Source: CAZEDM01 sp964511075
Lineage (GTDB): Bacteria; Zixibacteria; MSB-5A5; RBG-16-43-9
DNA: 64,000 nucleotides
Direction of reading: 5' to 3'
Assembly: GCA_964511075.1 (NCBI GenBank)
Contig: CAZEDM010000001.1
Location: 1-64,000, forward strand
A program made the position numbers and the translations under genes. Below are positions 17,294-26,348 of this stretch, piece after piece (positions within the stretch are counted from its first letter, which is position 1; each line of letters starts with the position of its first letter). Below the pieces are notes generated by a model. The model saw only the letters and a program-made list of their open reading frames with translations. It did not search any database and was not told the DNA's origin.

Positions 17294-20200
17294 ATGCATA
17301 AAAAATATTTGATCTTTATACTTGCAGTCATAATATCGTCATTCTGGCCAATTTTGGCTTTTTCCCAGGATCCAGGCAATCCTGATACAGTCATGGTTCA
17401 GTGTCTGGATATAGTCAGGCCTAATTCTCAGGTAGTTTTAGATATTTATGTATATAATGATGAGGCCTTAGGTGCATTTTCTATTCCCTTGAGCTTTCCG
17501 GATACCGTTACTCAGCTGGATATTATCTGTGATTCGGTAAGTTTTGCGGGCACGAGAAGTAGCTCAGCCCAATTTGTAAGCGATTCGTCTTCAATTGATA
17601 ATGCTACAAACAGAGTGAATGTATTTGCAGTTTGGTTTGCAGGGCAGCTTGCAGCAGGAAGTGGTGTCGTAGCTAAGATATACTTCAGCACTGGTCCTAC
17701 CTGGGATTCAACTATGTCTGTCCCGGTTGATACATTTGCGTGGACAAAAGGGGGAACTGAAACTAAGTTAGAGTTCGCTAAAACGGATGGCAGTGGATTC
17801 ACACCTACCTTTGAAAAGGGCTGTCTGGGCCAGGGAACTGGTCCTGTGCCCAGTATAACAGTTACCTCTCCCAATGGAGGGGAAAACTGGCAGGTGGGAA
17901 GCGTGCATGATATCACCTGGACCTCCCAGGAGTTCAGCGGAAATGTTAAAATCGAGTACTCTACAGATGGAGGCTCAAGCTGGATGGAGGTCATCGCAAG
18001 CACTGAGGATGATGGGGTGTATTCCTGGACTGTACCAAATACACCTACGACTCAAGCCAGGGTAAAAGTCTCTGATGCAGCCACCGGCACACCCTCGGAT
18101 ATGAGCGATGCCGATTTTACCATAAGCGCACTTCCTACCATCAACGTGACCTCGCCCAACGGCGGGGAGAGCTGGTGCGTGGAAAGCACTCATAACATCA
18201 CCTGGACCTCTACCGGAACGATTGAGAATGTTAAATTAGAGTATTCCACTAATTCCGGTTCAGAATGGATAACCATTGCTGCCAGCACGGCAAATGACGG
18301 GACTCATTCCTGGGTAATACCCAATACCTCTTCGAGCACTTGCCTGGTAAAGGCTTCTGAGGCTGCCACCGGCACCCCCTCGGATGTGAGCAATGCCCTA
18401 TTCACTATTGCGGCTCAGGTTATCACAGTCACCTCGCCCAATGGAGGGGAGGTGTGGCAGGCAGGCACAAATCAGAACATAGCCTGGACCTCCTCCTGTT
18501 TTACCGGAAACGTCGAATTAGAATATTCCACGGACGGCGGTTCCAGCTGGATCACCATTATAGCCAGCACCGCCAACGACGGGACTCATAGCTGGTCTGT
18601 TCCCAACACTCCCTCGGAGAACTGTCTGGTGAAGATATCAGATGCGGCTGATGGTGTGCCCTATGATCAAAGTGATGCGATTTTCACCATCTCGCCTCCG
18701 CCCGAGGATATGCTAACTCTTACCTCACCCAATGGAGGTGAGACCTGGAACGTAGGCAGCGTTCACAACATCACCTGGACTTATCAGGGTTTGGTCTCAG
18801 ATGTAAAGCTGGAGTATTCCACCGATGCAGGTACAAACTGGGTTCTCATAACTGCCAGCACGTCCAATGATGGAGCTTATTCCTGGACCATTCCGGATAC
18901 TCCTTCGGAGAGTTGCCTGGTCAAGATCACCGATGTCTCCAATTCCGAGACTTCGGATATTAGCGATGATCTGTTCACCATCTTCAAGCCGGTTGTCTCC
19001 GGTTGTAAGATACTCTTCGATAGAAGTCATGGATTCAATTCTGGAGTAGATACCACCTACTGGTCTCATCTTATCTCCGGTTTAAGAAGTGCGGGTCATG
19101 AGGTGGTTACTGACCAGACCGATTTCGACCTGAGCGGATATAGTGTGGTTTTCCTGTCTATGCCAGCAGAGGATTATAGCTCAACTGAGCTTTCAGCTCT
19201 CCAGAGTTTCGTGCAGAGTGGCGGTGGACTGGTTCTGAGCGCGGAGCACAGCGGCGGCTTTGGCACGGCATATCTGAATAATGTGGCTAATCTCTTCGGC
19301 ATTAATTTCAAGAGCAACGTGGTATATGATGATGTGCATAACGATCAGGCACAGAATATCTGGCCCATAATCACGGATTATGTCGCCCATCCAACTACCG
19401 AGGGAATCACACAAACCGTTATCTACGCTGGAGCAAGCATAGAGCTTTCTGGCTCAGCTTATGCCGTGGCTTATGCTGATACCGGTGCTTATATATTGCC
19501 GACCTTAAAGGGAGTAGTACCCAGCAGTCCGATTTATCCAGGAGTGTATAAAAATGGAGATGGAGAGCATTCATTTTCAGATGACGGGCTGGATATAGTG
19601 GTTATGGCGGCATCAGAGTACGGAGCAGGCAAGGTCTGGGCAGTGGGCGATTTCAATATCTGGGCAGACGATTATGAAGCTCAGGATATCGGGATAGACT
19701 ACTACGATAACCAGGAATTAGCCTTGAACGTTTTCGACTGGGTCTGCACTCCTAAGGAAATAGTGGGTGTCCCAGTGTTAATTCCGGATACCTGCGTCAA
19801 GTTAGGTGATTTTATCCTCATCCCCATTGAGATCGGAGATGTAACGGGCAAAGGGGTCTATTCAGCAGAGATCACCTTAACCTATGATGATGCTATACTT
19901 CAGGCAACCGATGCTACTCTTACTGGCACCATAGCTGAGGGCTGGGGGATGATGGTCTATAATCTGTATGATGGAAAAGTGGAGATAGGGATTTCTGGCA
20001 CCACACCTCTTTCCGGAAGCGGAGTTCTGGTCTATGTTGGTTTCAATGTATTAACCCTACCTCAGAACTCTACCATAATCCATTTCGAGAGGATGAGATT
20101 CAACGAGGGTATCCCGCCAGCAGAGGCTACAGACGGAATCATCACCTCCTGCGAGGTCTATCAGATCTCCGGTCTGATCAGGTACTGCCTGAACGAGAAT

Positions 20201-21376
20201 CCGGTCAAGGATGCCACGGTGGCAATAAAGGGAGGTATTAACTCCTCGGTTTCAACAGATGCCAGCGGAGGCTACAGCTTCCTTAACCTTAGCGGCGGTT
20301 TGGACTACACGGTCAAGCCTGAAAAGACAGACGATGCAGGCGATGCTATCACGGCCTATGATGCCTCACTGGTTCTGAGAAACGTGGTTCATCTGATAAG
20401 CCTCTCTGCCTGTCAGCAGCTTTCTGCGGATGTGACCGGCAACTGCGAGGTCTCGGCTTACGATGCCTCTTATATCCTGCGGTACGTGGTGGGAGAGATA
20501 ACTCAGTTCCCCATTGGCGAAGACTGGAAATTCTTCCCGGCTTCCTATGTTCTGGATTCGGTCCTGTGCGTGGATATACCGGATTCGATCTTCTATGCTT
20601 CACTCTCCTCCAATATGTTCAATCAGGATTTCAGAGGGATTCTGTATGGAGATGTCTCCGGCAACTGGACTGGGGAGATACCCCTGTATGTGCAGGAGAA
20701 AGCCTCCCTGCCCAAAGTCAATTCCAGGGAATTCTCAGTCAAGCCAGGCGAGGAATTTATCCTGCCGATCGAGCTTTCGGAGATACCCGAGACCTACTCG
20801 GCTGAGTTTAGCCTGGATTGTAATGCCAGCTGGTTAGAGGTGAAGGGCGTATCCCTTTCCGAGCAAACCTCAGGGTTTATGATGGAGGATAAGATCGAGG
20901 GCAACCAGATTAGCATAGCCTTAGCTGGAGCCAAGGCTGTCGGAAGCGGGGTTTTCGTCAATGTCGCCTTCAAGGTCTCGGAGAATGTCAGGGAGGGTGA
21001 GGGAACTGAGATCAGGTTAACCAGCCTGAGAATAAACGAGAGCCAGAAGGTGGAGATCAATTTGGCCTATCTGGTTACAGTCGGAAACTCAGTGCCTGCC
21101 CGGTTCAGCTTATCCCAGAACCATCCCAACCCCTTCAACCCGGCAACTACCATAGAATACAGCCTGCCGACAAAGTCCTTTGTTGCCCTGGAGATTTACA
21201 ACCTCTTGGGCCAGAAGGTAGTAACCTTGGTTAACCAGGAGATAGAGGCAGGCGTGCATCAGGTTGTCTGGGACGGTAAGGATAATCAGGGGAATAAGGT
21301 CTCCAGCGGTGTTTACTTCTACCGCATAAAGACGGACAATTTCTCTGAAGTGAAGAAGATGGTAATGATGAAGTAA
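17294..21376 (+). CDS. Large secreted protein with Ig-like, amidotransferase-like, cohesin, dockerin and sorting modules
   Basis: The order in this 1360-residue protein is: signal peptide (1-25), a cohesin-like sandwich (about 30-175), four tandem repeats of about 95 residues each starting 'VTSPNGGE.W' (about 187-565), a ThuA/DUF4350-like segment (570-820, 'KILFDRSHGFNSG'), a cohesin (825-950), a CNA-B-like module (955-1010), dockerin repeats ('DAITAYDASLVLRNVV', 'CEVSAYDASYILRYVV', 1015-1080), another cohesin-like domain (1145-1260) and a C-terminal FlgD-like sorting domain (1265-1360, 'NHPNPFNPATTIEY'). Carrying both cohesin and dockerin modules, it could assemble with other such proteins on the surface. 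No glycoside hydrolase is present. Shine-Dalgarno AGGAGG supports the start. Confidence 0.82.
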   Translation: MHKKYLIFILAVIISSFWPILAFSQDPGNPDTVMVQCLDIVRPNSQVVLDIYVYNDEALGAFSIPLSFPDTVTQLDIICDSVSFAGTRSSSAQFVSDSSSIDNATNRVNVFAVWFAGQLAAGSGVVAKIYFSTGPTWDSTMSVPVDTFAWTKGGTETKLEFAKTDGSGFTPTFEKGCLGQGTGPVPSITVTSPNGGENWQVGSVHDITWTSQEFSGNVKIEYSTDGGSSWMEVIASTEDDGVYSWTVPNTPTTQARVKVSDAATGTPSDMSDADFTISALPTINVTSPNGGESWCVESTHNITWTSTGTIENVKLEYSTNSGSEWITIAASTANDGTHSWVIPNTSSSTCLVKASEAATGTPSDVSNALFTIAAQVITVTSPNGGEVWQAGTNQNIAWTSSCFTGNVELEYSTDGGSSWITIIASTANDGTHSWSVPNTPSENCLVKISDAADGVPYDQSDAIFTISPPPEDMLTLTSPNGGETWNVGSVHNITWTYQGLVSDVKLEYSTDAGTNWVLITASTSNDGAYSWTIPDTPSESCLVKITDVSNSETSDISDDLFTIFKPVVSGCKILFDRSHGFNSGVDTTYWSHLISGLRSAGHEVVTDQTDFDLSGYSVVFLSMPAEDYSSTELSALQSFVQSGGGLVLSAEHSGGFGTAYLNNVANLFGINFKSNVVYDDVHNDQAQNIWPIITDYVAHPTTEGITQTVIYAGASIELSGSAYAVAYADTGAYILPTLKGVVPSSPIYPGVYKNGDGEHSFSDDGLDIVVMAASEYGAGKVWAVGDFNIWADDYEAQDIGIDYYDNQELALNVFDWVCTPKEIVGVPVLIPDTCVKLGDFILIPIEIGDVTGKGVYSAEITLTYDDAILQATDATLTGTIAEGWGMMVYNLYDGKVEIGISGTTPLSGSGVLVYVGFNVLTLPQNSTIIHFERMRFNEGIPPAEATDGIITSCEVYQISGLIRYCLNENPVKDATVAIKGGINSSVSTDASGGYSFLNLSGGLDYTVKPEKTDDAGDAITAYDASLVLRNVVHLISLSACQQLSADVTGNCEVSAYDASYILRYVVGEITQFPIGEDWKFFPASYVLDSVLCVDIPDSIFYASLSSNMFNQDFRGILYGDVSGNWTGEIPLYVQEKASLPKVNSREFSVKPGEEFILPIELSEIPETYSAEFSLDCNASWLEVKGVSLSEQTSGFMMEDKIEGNQISIALAGAKAVGSGVFVNVAFKVSENVREGEGTEIRLTSLRINESQKVEINLAYLVTVGNSVPARFSLSQNHPNPFNPATTIEYSLPTKSFVALEIYNLLGQKVVTLVNQEIEAGVHQVVWDGKDNQGNKVSSGVYFYRIKTDNFSEVKKMVMMK

Positions 21377-21387
21377 AAAAAGAATCT

Positions 21388-21415
21388 GTAGGGGCGTATT
21401 GTAATACGCCCCTAC
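21388..21415. repeat. Perfect 28-nt palindrome (family B)
   Basis: Arms GTAGGGGCGTATT and AATACGCCCCTAC pair perfectly over 13 bp around a 2-base centre. It lies 11 bases after the large secreted protein gene and 22 bases before the next gene, so it may dampen read-through. There is no T-tract. Confidence 0.8.
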
Positions 21416-21437
21416 AATACAAACAGGAGAAAAGATA

Positions 21438-22253
21438 ATGGAGAAGAGAAAAATCCTAAAAGTTTTATGCTGGAACTTTTTGTGCCTTCTGCTCTTCTCC
21501 AGTCTGGCTTTTGGAGAGACGGTAGCGGTTTCAATCTCCGATACTACTGGTTCGCCTGGGGAATACTTAAAAATTCCTATCAAGTTCAATTCGATTTTAT
21601 CAGAGAGTGTGGTTACAGGAGCCCAGCTTAGCCTGGTATTCGATTCTACCTTGCTTGAAGCTGATAGCGTTCTATTAGGAGAAAGTTTAATTGCCCAAAG
21701 CTGGATTATGAGTCATTTTTCTCCCAATGGCTCGACTTTAAATATCGCCCTGGCGGGGGCATATCCTATAAGCGGAAGCGGGACTTTGGCCTACATAGGA
21801 TTCAAAGTCCTCTCTTCTGCTTTGCCGGGAGACAGTTCTATCCTCAATTTAACCAAGGTGATGTTAAATGAGTGGGTGCCTCCTCTTGTTGAAGATGGTG
21901 TCTTGAGGGTTGTTCCCACTGCGGTTTACGAGGATGAAAACCTGAATTTACCCTCTGGTTTCAACCTGGGGCAGAATTATCCTAATCCTTTTAACCCAAC
22001 CACCACCATACCCTTCCAAGTGGAAAGTGGTCAGTGGTCAGTAGCCAGTCCCATCCCCACCAGCCTTACTATCTATAATATTCTGGGGCAGAGTGTGAGG
22101 ACTCTGGTGGATGAGGAACTGCTTCCTGGAGGGTATCAGGTTATCTGGGATAGCAGGGACGACAGGGGAAGAGAAGTGCCCAGCGGAGTTTATTTCTATC
22201 AGTTAAAAAGCGGGAGTACCTCGGAGACCAGAAAATTGATCCTGATGCGATAA
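21438..22253 (+). CDS. Secreted cohesin-domain protein with C-terminal sorting domain
   Basis: This 271-residue protein has a signal peptide ('CLLLFSSLAFG'), one cohesin domain (about 27-160, 'VVTGAQLSLVFDSTLLEADSV') and a FlgD/type-IX-like C-terminal domain ('LGQNYPNPFNPTTTIPF' to 'VYFYQLKSGSTSETRKLILMR'). Its cohesin resembles those in the preceding 1360-residue protein. With cohesins here and dockerins at both ends of the window, it is a candidate anchor for dockerin proteins. Shine-Dalgarno AGGAGA precedes the ATG. Confidence 0.82.
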   Translation: MEKRKILKVLCWNFLCLLLFSSLAFGETVAVSISDTTGSPGEYLKIPIKFNSILSESVVTGAQLSLVFDSTLLEADSVLLGESLIAQSWIMSHFSPNGSTLNIALAGAYPISGSGTLAYIGFKVLSSALPGDSSILNLTKVMLNEWVPPLVEDGVLRVVPTAVYEDENLNLPSGFNLGQNYPNPFNPTTTIPFQVESGQWSVASPIPTSLTIYNILGQSVRTLVDEELLPGGYQVIWDSRDDRGREVPSGVYFYQLKSGSTSETRKLILMR

Positions 22254-22272
22254 TGTCATCTTGAGTTTTTTC

Positions 22273-22296
22273 AAAGCCCCTGCGGGGGCTTTTTTG
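22273..22296 (+). terminator. Intrinsic terminator after the cohesin gene
   Basis: AAAGCCCC and GGGGCTTT pair around a 3-4 base loop, followed by a run of T. It is 20 bases after the stop codon and should end the cohesin gene transcript. Confidence 0.9.
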
Positions 22297-22372
22297 TTTC
22301 GGGGCTCTGAATTGCAAAGGCAGAACTCTGTTCTATCCCTACGGTGAGAAATTATTTGCTTGATTTACTCCA

Positions 22373-24547
22373 GTGGGTAAATTTTATTGTAAATCTATGA
22401 AAAAAGATTCACCACAGAAAAATTCAGAGGATAAATCGATTCTGAGATTTGACCTGCTCATAGCATTTTTCTGCGGGCTTGTTGTCTTAGCCCATTTTAT
22501 ATCCTCCTTTTTCCCCCAAGCCCGACTGTGGGGGATTAACCACTTAGCTTATTTCCCTCTGTGGGTCAGGCTGGTATTTACCTTCGCGGGACTCATAATT
22601 CTGGCGCCCCGGATTAACGATAAAATTGGCTTTTACCTGAGGAAATTTCTGGGTTATCTCCAGAGTAGTTTTTCTCAGAAAAGGTATCTGTGGTATTTGA
22701 TCTTCAGCCTTGCCTCTATGGGTATCTTCTACCTTTTAAGGGACCAGACACATTTCCTGGGGGATGGTGCTCAGACTATAAGTCTTCTGGAGAAGGGAAA
22801 ACTTGCTCTCAAATGGACAGAGCCCTTGGAGATTATAATCCATCTTTACGCCTACCGACTCTTAAGTCCAATTTTCAATCTCAGTGCAGAGGCTCTTTAT
22901 TCCGGGATAAGCATTTTCGGGGGTGCTGTTTTCGTCTTTCTCTTGTTCCTTTTCTCGGAGCTTTTTGGCAAGGATGAGGAAGAGGGGTTTCTGGTGTTTA
23001 TTCTCCTGGGAGCTACGGGCTCGGTTCAGCTCTTCTTCGGGTATGCGGAGCATTACACCCTGCTCTATTTAGCCCTTTTTTCTTATGTTTATTTTTCCCT
23101 TCGGTTCCTGCAAAGGAAAGGCGGATTCCTGCCCGTTGCCCTTTTCTTTTTCCTTTCCGTTTTCTCCCATTTCTCCGCTTTTTATCTTTTTCCTTCACTT
23201 CTGTTTTTGCTCTGGGCAGGTTTTAAGTTCAAAAGCAGAAGGAAAAGAAGAAATTTCCGATGGGGAATCTCCATCCTCAGCCTGGTACTTCTTTCGGGAT
23301 TTCTGTTCTTCTACCTGAAGAACAGGTGGATGCTGGGACAGGTTTTGGTTCCCCTGTATCCAGGATATTATTACGCACCGGATTATACTCTCTTCTATTT
23401 CTCTCATCTCCTGGATATTCTCTCCCTGCAGTTTCTGCTCTCACCCGTGGGATTGGTCTTAATTCTGGCATTCCTGCTTAAGCGGGACAGAAAGGGTAAA
23501 GAGCTTTTCTCTTTTAGAGATAAGCTGATTCTCTTTCTGGTTATAGTTGCGCTATTCCAATTAACATATAACTTTGTTCTTAATCCGGGCTTAGGGATGG
23601 CACGGGATTGGGACCTTTTCTCTACCACCTCCCTGGGATATACCCTTCTGGCAATTTACCTTTTCCTCGGCTGGGCAAAGGAGAAAAAAAGCTACAGATA
23701 TATAAGCACTGTTCTTATTTTCACCTCCCTGTCGTTCACCCTCCCCTGGATACTTATAAATCATAATCCCCAGCAGTCCATTATAAGATTCAGAGTTCTT
23801 TTGGATCTGGATTTGAAGAAAAGCCGCAGCGGACACTACGTCTTAGAGCAATATTTCTCAGGAAAAGGCATGGAAGAGGAAAAAGTAAAGGAATCCAAGA
23901 TCTTCTGGGAGGAATTCCCTGAACTGGATTTAACTGAAAAAGGTTTGAGGAACTACAGGGAGGGTAAAAACCAGGAGGCGATTCAGTACTTCCAGGGTGC
24001 CATCCAGATGGAGCCAAACCTGGCAGATGCCCATTGTTTCCTTGGTCTGGCTTATTATACTGCCGGTAACTTCCCTGAGGCTGAGAACGAATATAAAAAG
24101 GCAGTTGAGCTCCGACCGGATTTCGTGAAGAGCTATGTCTATTTAGGTCACCTCTATACCTATAGAAATCAAATAGGAGAAGCCATAAAGGTCTATGAGA
24201 AGGCAGTCAAGTTGAAAACGGATGAGCCCGGAGTTTATGGTAACTTAGCCTATTTCTACTTGGCTCAAAACAAACTTCAAAAAGCCAAAGCTTATGCCCG
24301 GAAGGCCTTAACTCTAAATCCAGACTCATATCTTTTCCATTTTAACCTGGGATTAATTCTATTTAAATCTGGCAACTCAGATGAATCGGAGAAGGAATTT
24401 TTGAAGTCAGCAGAGCTCAAAGAGGATTACTATCTCACCCATTATTATTTAAACCAGTTGTACACGCAGAAAGGTGAGAAGGAAAAAGCTGAAGAGGAGA
24501 ACAGAGCTTACCTGAAATACAAACCAGAAGAGCAAAAAACCCCCTGA
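22373..24547 (+). CDS. Polytopic membrane protein with C-terminal TPR repeats
   Basis: The first 470 or so residues of this 724-residue protein are about eleven transmembrane helices, in the layout of the O-antigen/mannosyl-transferase-like membrane proteins that carry TPRs. The C-terminal 200 residues are TPRs ('AHCFLGLAYYTAGNFPEAENEYKKA'-type repeats). Two starts are possible: a GTG at 22373, or an ATG at 22397 that gives 'MKKDSPQKN'. Neither has a good Shine-Dalgarno. A transferase function cannot be claimed because no catalytic motif stands out. It may act in envelope glycan assembly near the polysaccharide locus. Confidence 0.75.
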   Translation: MGKFYCKSMKKDSPQKNSEDKSILRFDLLIAFFCGLVVLAHFISSFFPQARLWGINHLAYFPLWVRLVFTFAGLIILAPRINDKIGFYLRKFLGYLQSSFSQKRYLWYLIFSLASMGIFYLLRDQTHFLGDGAQTISLLEKGKLALKWTEPLEIIIHLYAYRLLSPIFNLSAEALYSGISIFGGAVFVFLLFLFSELFGKDEEEGFLVFILLGATGSVQLFFGYAEHYTLLYLALFSYVYFSLRFLQRKGGFLPVALFFFLSVFSHFSAFYLFPSLLFLLWAGFKFKSRRKRRNFRWGISILSLVLLSGFLFFYLKNRWMLGQVLVPLYPGYYYAPDYTLFYFSHLLDILSLQFLLSPVGLVLILAFLLKRDRKGKELFSFRDKLILFLVIVALFQLTYNFVLNPGLGMARDWDLFSTTSLGYTLLAIYLFLGWAKEKKSYRYISTVLIFTSLSFTLPWILINHNPQQSIIRFRVLLDLDLKKSRSGHYVLEQYFSGKGMEEEKVKESKIFWEEFPELDLTEKGLRNYREGKNQEAIQYFQGAIQMEPNLADAHCFLGLAYYTAGNFPEAENEYKKAVELRPDFVKSYVYLGHLYTYRNQIGEAIKVYEKAVKLKTDEPGVYGNLAYFYLAQNKLQKAKAYARKALTLNPDSYLFHFNLGLILFKSGNSDESEKEFLKSAELKEDYYLTHYYLNQLYTQKGEKEKAEEENRAYLKYKPEEQKTP

Positions 24548-24875
24548 GAGACTCGTTTTTGCGAGGCTGCCACGCATATTGCGGGACACCAACGTCAATG
24601 TAAATCTTTGACTCTGGTCCCAGAGCGTATCAAGAGGACAGGTCCAGTACCCTGTCCGGTCACATTCTTCCATTAATTCAGAACCCTCTGTAACTTTTAC
24701 CTGATATCAGCCCACTGAGCAGGAAGGTTCTACTCCAGGCTGGGTCTTGACTTCAAAGAAATCACATCTTAAGGCTTCATCATTTCACGCTTGCAGCCGA
24801 TAAAAAGAATAGGAAAATACCCCCTGAATTCTCAGGAGGTAAAAATCAGATGAATTAAGAGTAAAAATTCCCGAT
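24548..24875. other. Intergenic gap with hairpins and a leader
   Basis: The left part has a hairpin GGACAGG/CCTGTCC (24638-24659). I could not match it to any riboswitch or small RNA I know. A GCCGATAA box is at 24796-24803, and an AGGAGGT at 24834-24840 precedes a two-codon ORF, ATG-AAT-TAA (24850-24858), before the TPR gene. Confidence 0.45.
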
Positions 24876-26030
24876 ATGGATGCTCTGAGATTACCCAAGC
24901 ACAAGGAGAAAATAGGTTACAGGAATAACACCTACGCGGTGGAAACTGAGTACGACTCACTGCTAAGTCGAGTATCTGTAAGGCTTTTCAAGAACATGAG
25001 GCTGGTCTCCTCCAGGTCTATCAAGATCAGAGAAGCCGAATTTGAAGAACTGTCTGAGAGTGTAAGGATTGAGAAATTAAAAGAGAAGGTCGCTTATTAT
25101 CACAGGGAGGAATACGCTCTGCTGCTTTCCCTCTTTGAGCTTTCTCAGAAGCTGAGGAACTCAGAGGATGGACTTTCTCATCACAGTCTGGGCCTGGTCT
25201 TTTTGGGCCGGGAGCTTCTGGAAGAGGCAAAAGAAGAGTTTACAGCTGCCAGGGCTAAATTCCCCAACTATTCACAGGTGTACAATCATTTAGGGATCGT
25301 CTGCCTGAAGTCCGGCAAGATAGAGGAGGGGATTAAGAATTTCCAAACTGCTTTGAGGATAAATCCTGAATTTGCGGATTACCATCATAACCTAGGAAAT
25401 GCATACCTGGAGAAGAGAAACTACCAGGAAGCAGAAAAGGAGTTCAGAGAGGCTCTGAGAATCAATCCTCGTTACCAGGAGGTACATCTGAATTTAGGTT
25501 ACAGTTACTTGGAACGTTCAAGGGAGGATTCGGACACTGGCATAGAGCCTATCCTGCAGGAGGCGCTGGATAACTTCAAGAACGCATACCGGTACGGGTA
25601 CAAAAAAGATATTCGTATGGAGGAGCTTTTGGAAAAAGCCTTCACCTGGGAGGACTTATCCCGCATCTATATGCTTTTGAAGAACCTTTTGACCGAGGAG
25701 AGCAGCTTGGATATAAAGTCCCTGTGCGAATATTTCAGGTTGCGTTTCAAATATGACCCCAGGGCAGTGGAGAAAAAAGAGGTGGAGGATTACCTGATTC
25801 AGCTTTACCAGGAGATAGTGGAGGGGAAGAACTACCCGGATTTAAGGTATGATTTAGCCTTAGCCTATATCTTCTACTCCAGATACTTTCTCAAGCTGGC
25901 AAAAAGACAATTTCAAAACGTCGTTCAATTATCAAAAGATAAAAATCCGGGAGAGAGCAATTTAAAAATAACGCAGGGTCTGGAAAAAAAGATAGCGGAA
26001 TTCCTGGAGGAGGTGGGGATTAAAAATTAA
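24876..26030 (+). CDS. Cytosolic TPR-repeat protein
   Basis: This 384-residue protein has no signal peptide. Residues about 100-225 are TPRs ('YNHLGIVCLKSGKIEEGI', 'YHHNLGNAYLEKRNYQEA'), preceded by a charged N-terminal region and followed by a helical region without clear repeats. The ATG at 24876 lacks a Shine-Dalgarno, whereas a perfect AGGAGGT sits 36 bases upstream before a two-codon ORF. The frame is open upstream only as far as 24843. The next small gene begins one base after its stop, so the two are translated together, leading into the diguanylate cyclase. A partner role in that signalling is inference. Confidence 0.7.
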   Translation: MDALRLPKHKEKIGYRNNTYAVETEYDSLLSRVSVRLFKNMRLVSSRSIKIREAEFEELSESVRIEKLKEKVAYYHREEYALLLSLFELSQKLRNSEDGLSHHSLGLVFLGRELLEEAKEEFTAARAKFPNYSQVYNHLGIVCLKSGKIEEGIKNFQTALRINPEFADYHHNLGNAYLEKRNYQEAEKEFREALRINPRYQEVHLNLGYSYLERSREDSDTGIEPILQEALDNFKNAYRYGYKKDIRMEELLEKAFTWEDLSRIYMLLKNLLTEESSLDIKSLCEYFRLRFKYDPRAVEKKEVEDYLIQLYQEIVEGKNYPDLRYDLALAYIFYSRYFLKLAKRQFQNVVQLSKDKNPGESNLKITQGLEKKIAEFLEEVGIKN

Positions 26031-26031
26031 G

Positions 26032-26337
26032 ATGAAGAACTTGGAGCAAGCAATAGCCGAAAAGAGCTTTGAGCCTGAGGACTTTGATCTGGAGGAATTA
26101 AAGAAACAGATCTATGAGCTGGAAAAGGAGATAAAAAAATCCTCCTCTGGAGAGAGAGCTAACCATTTAGGGTTCTCCTATCTTCTTTTCTTCTTAAGTT
26201 TGATTGAATCTGCCATAGAGCAGCTAAGGAAATCCCTGCTCCTGGATTCCGAATTCGAAGCCGCTCAAAAAGCCCTGGGTCTTTTAGAAAGTAAAAAGAA
26301 CGAGATTATCTCTTCAGCACATGCCCTGATATCTTAG
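26032..26337 (+). CDS. Small helical TPR-like protein
   Basis: This 101-residue protein is helical and charged. Its second half ('ANHLGFSYLLFFLSLIESAIEQLRKSLLLDSEFEAAQKALGLL', quoted in parts here as 'LGFSYLLFFLSLIESA' and 'EAAQKALGLL') resembles a single degenerate TPR pair. It starts one base after the preceding TPR gene and ends 11 bases before the diguanylate cyclase. I do not know its function. Confidence 0.6.
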   Translation: MKNLEQAIAEKSFEPEDFDLEELKKQIYELEKEIKKSSSGERANHLGFSYLLFFLSLIESAIEQLRKSLLLDSEFEAAQKALGLLESKKNEIISSAHALIS

Positions 26338-26348
26338 GGGGGAACTGG

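Noticed and set aside
17512..18003. A 163-codon open frame on the minus strand
   Set aside because: It is the antisense shadow of the large secreted protein gene.
17854..18990. Regular repeats of about 290 bases that look like a repeat array
   Set aside because: They are in frame and encode four tandem Ig-like domains of the large secreted protein, not a CRISPR or satellite.
24548..24795. Possible riboswitch or small RNA in the gap before the TPR gene
   Set aside because: I found a hairpin but no match to the c-di-GMP, SAM, cobalamin, TPP or tmRNA/SRP signatures I know.
24777..24803. A third GCCGATAA box upstream of the TPR gene, 73 bases before its ATG
   Set aside because: The -35 position reads TCAT, not TAAA, and one or two GCCGATAA matches are expected by chance in 64 kb. 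I do not call it a promoter.
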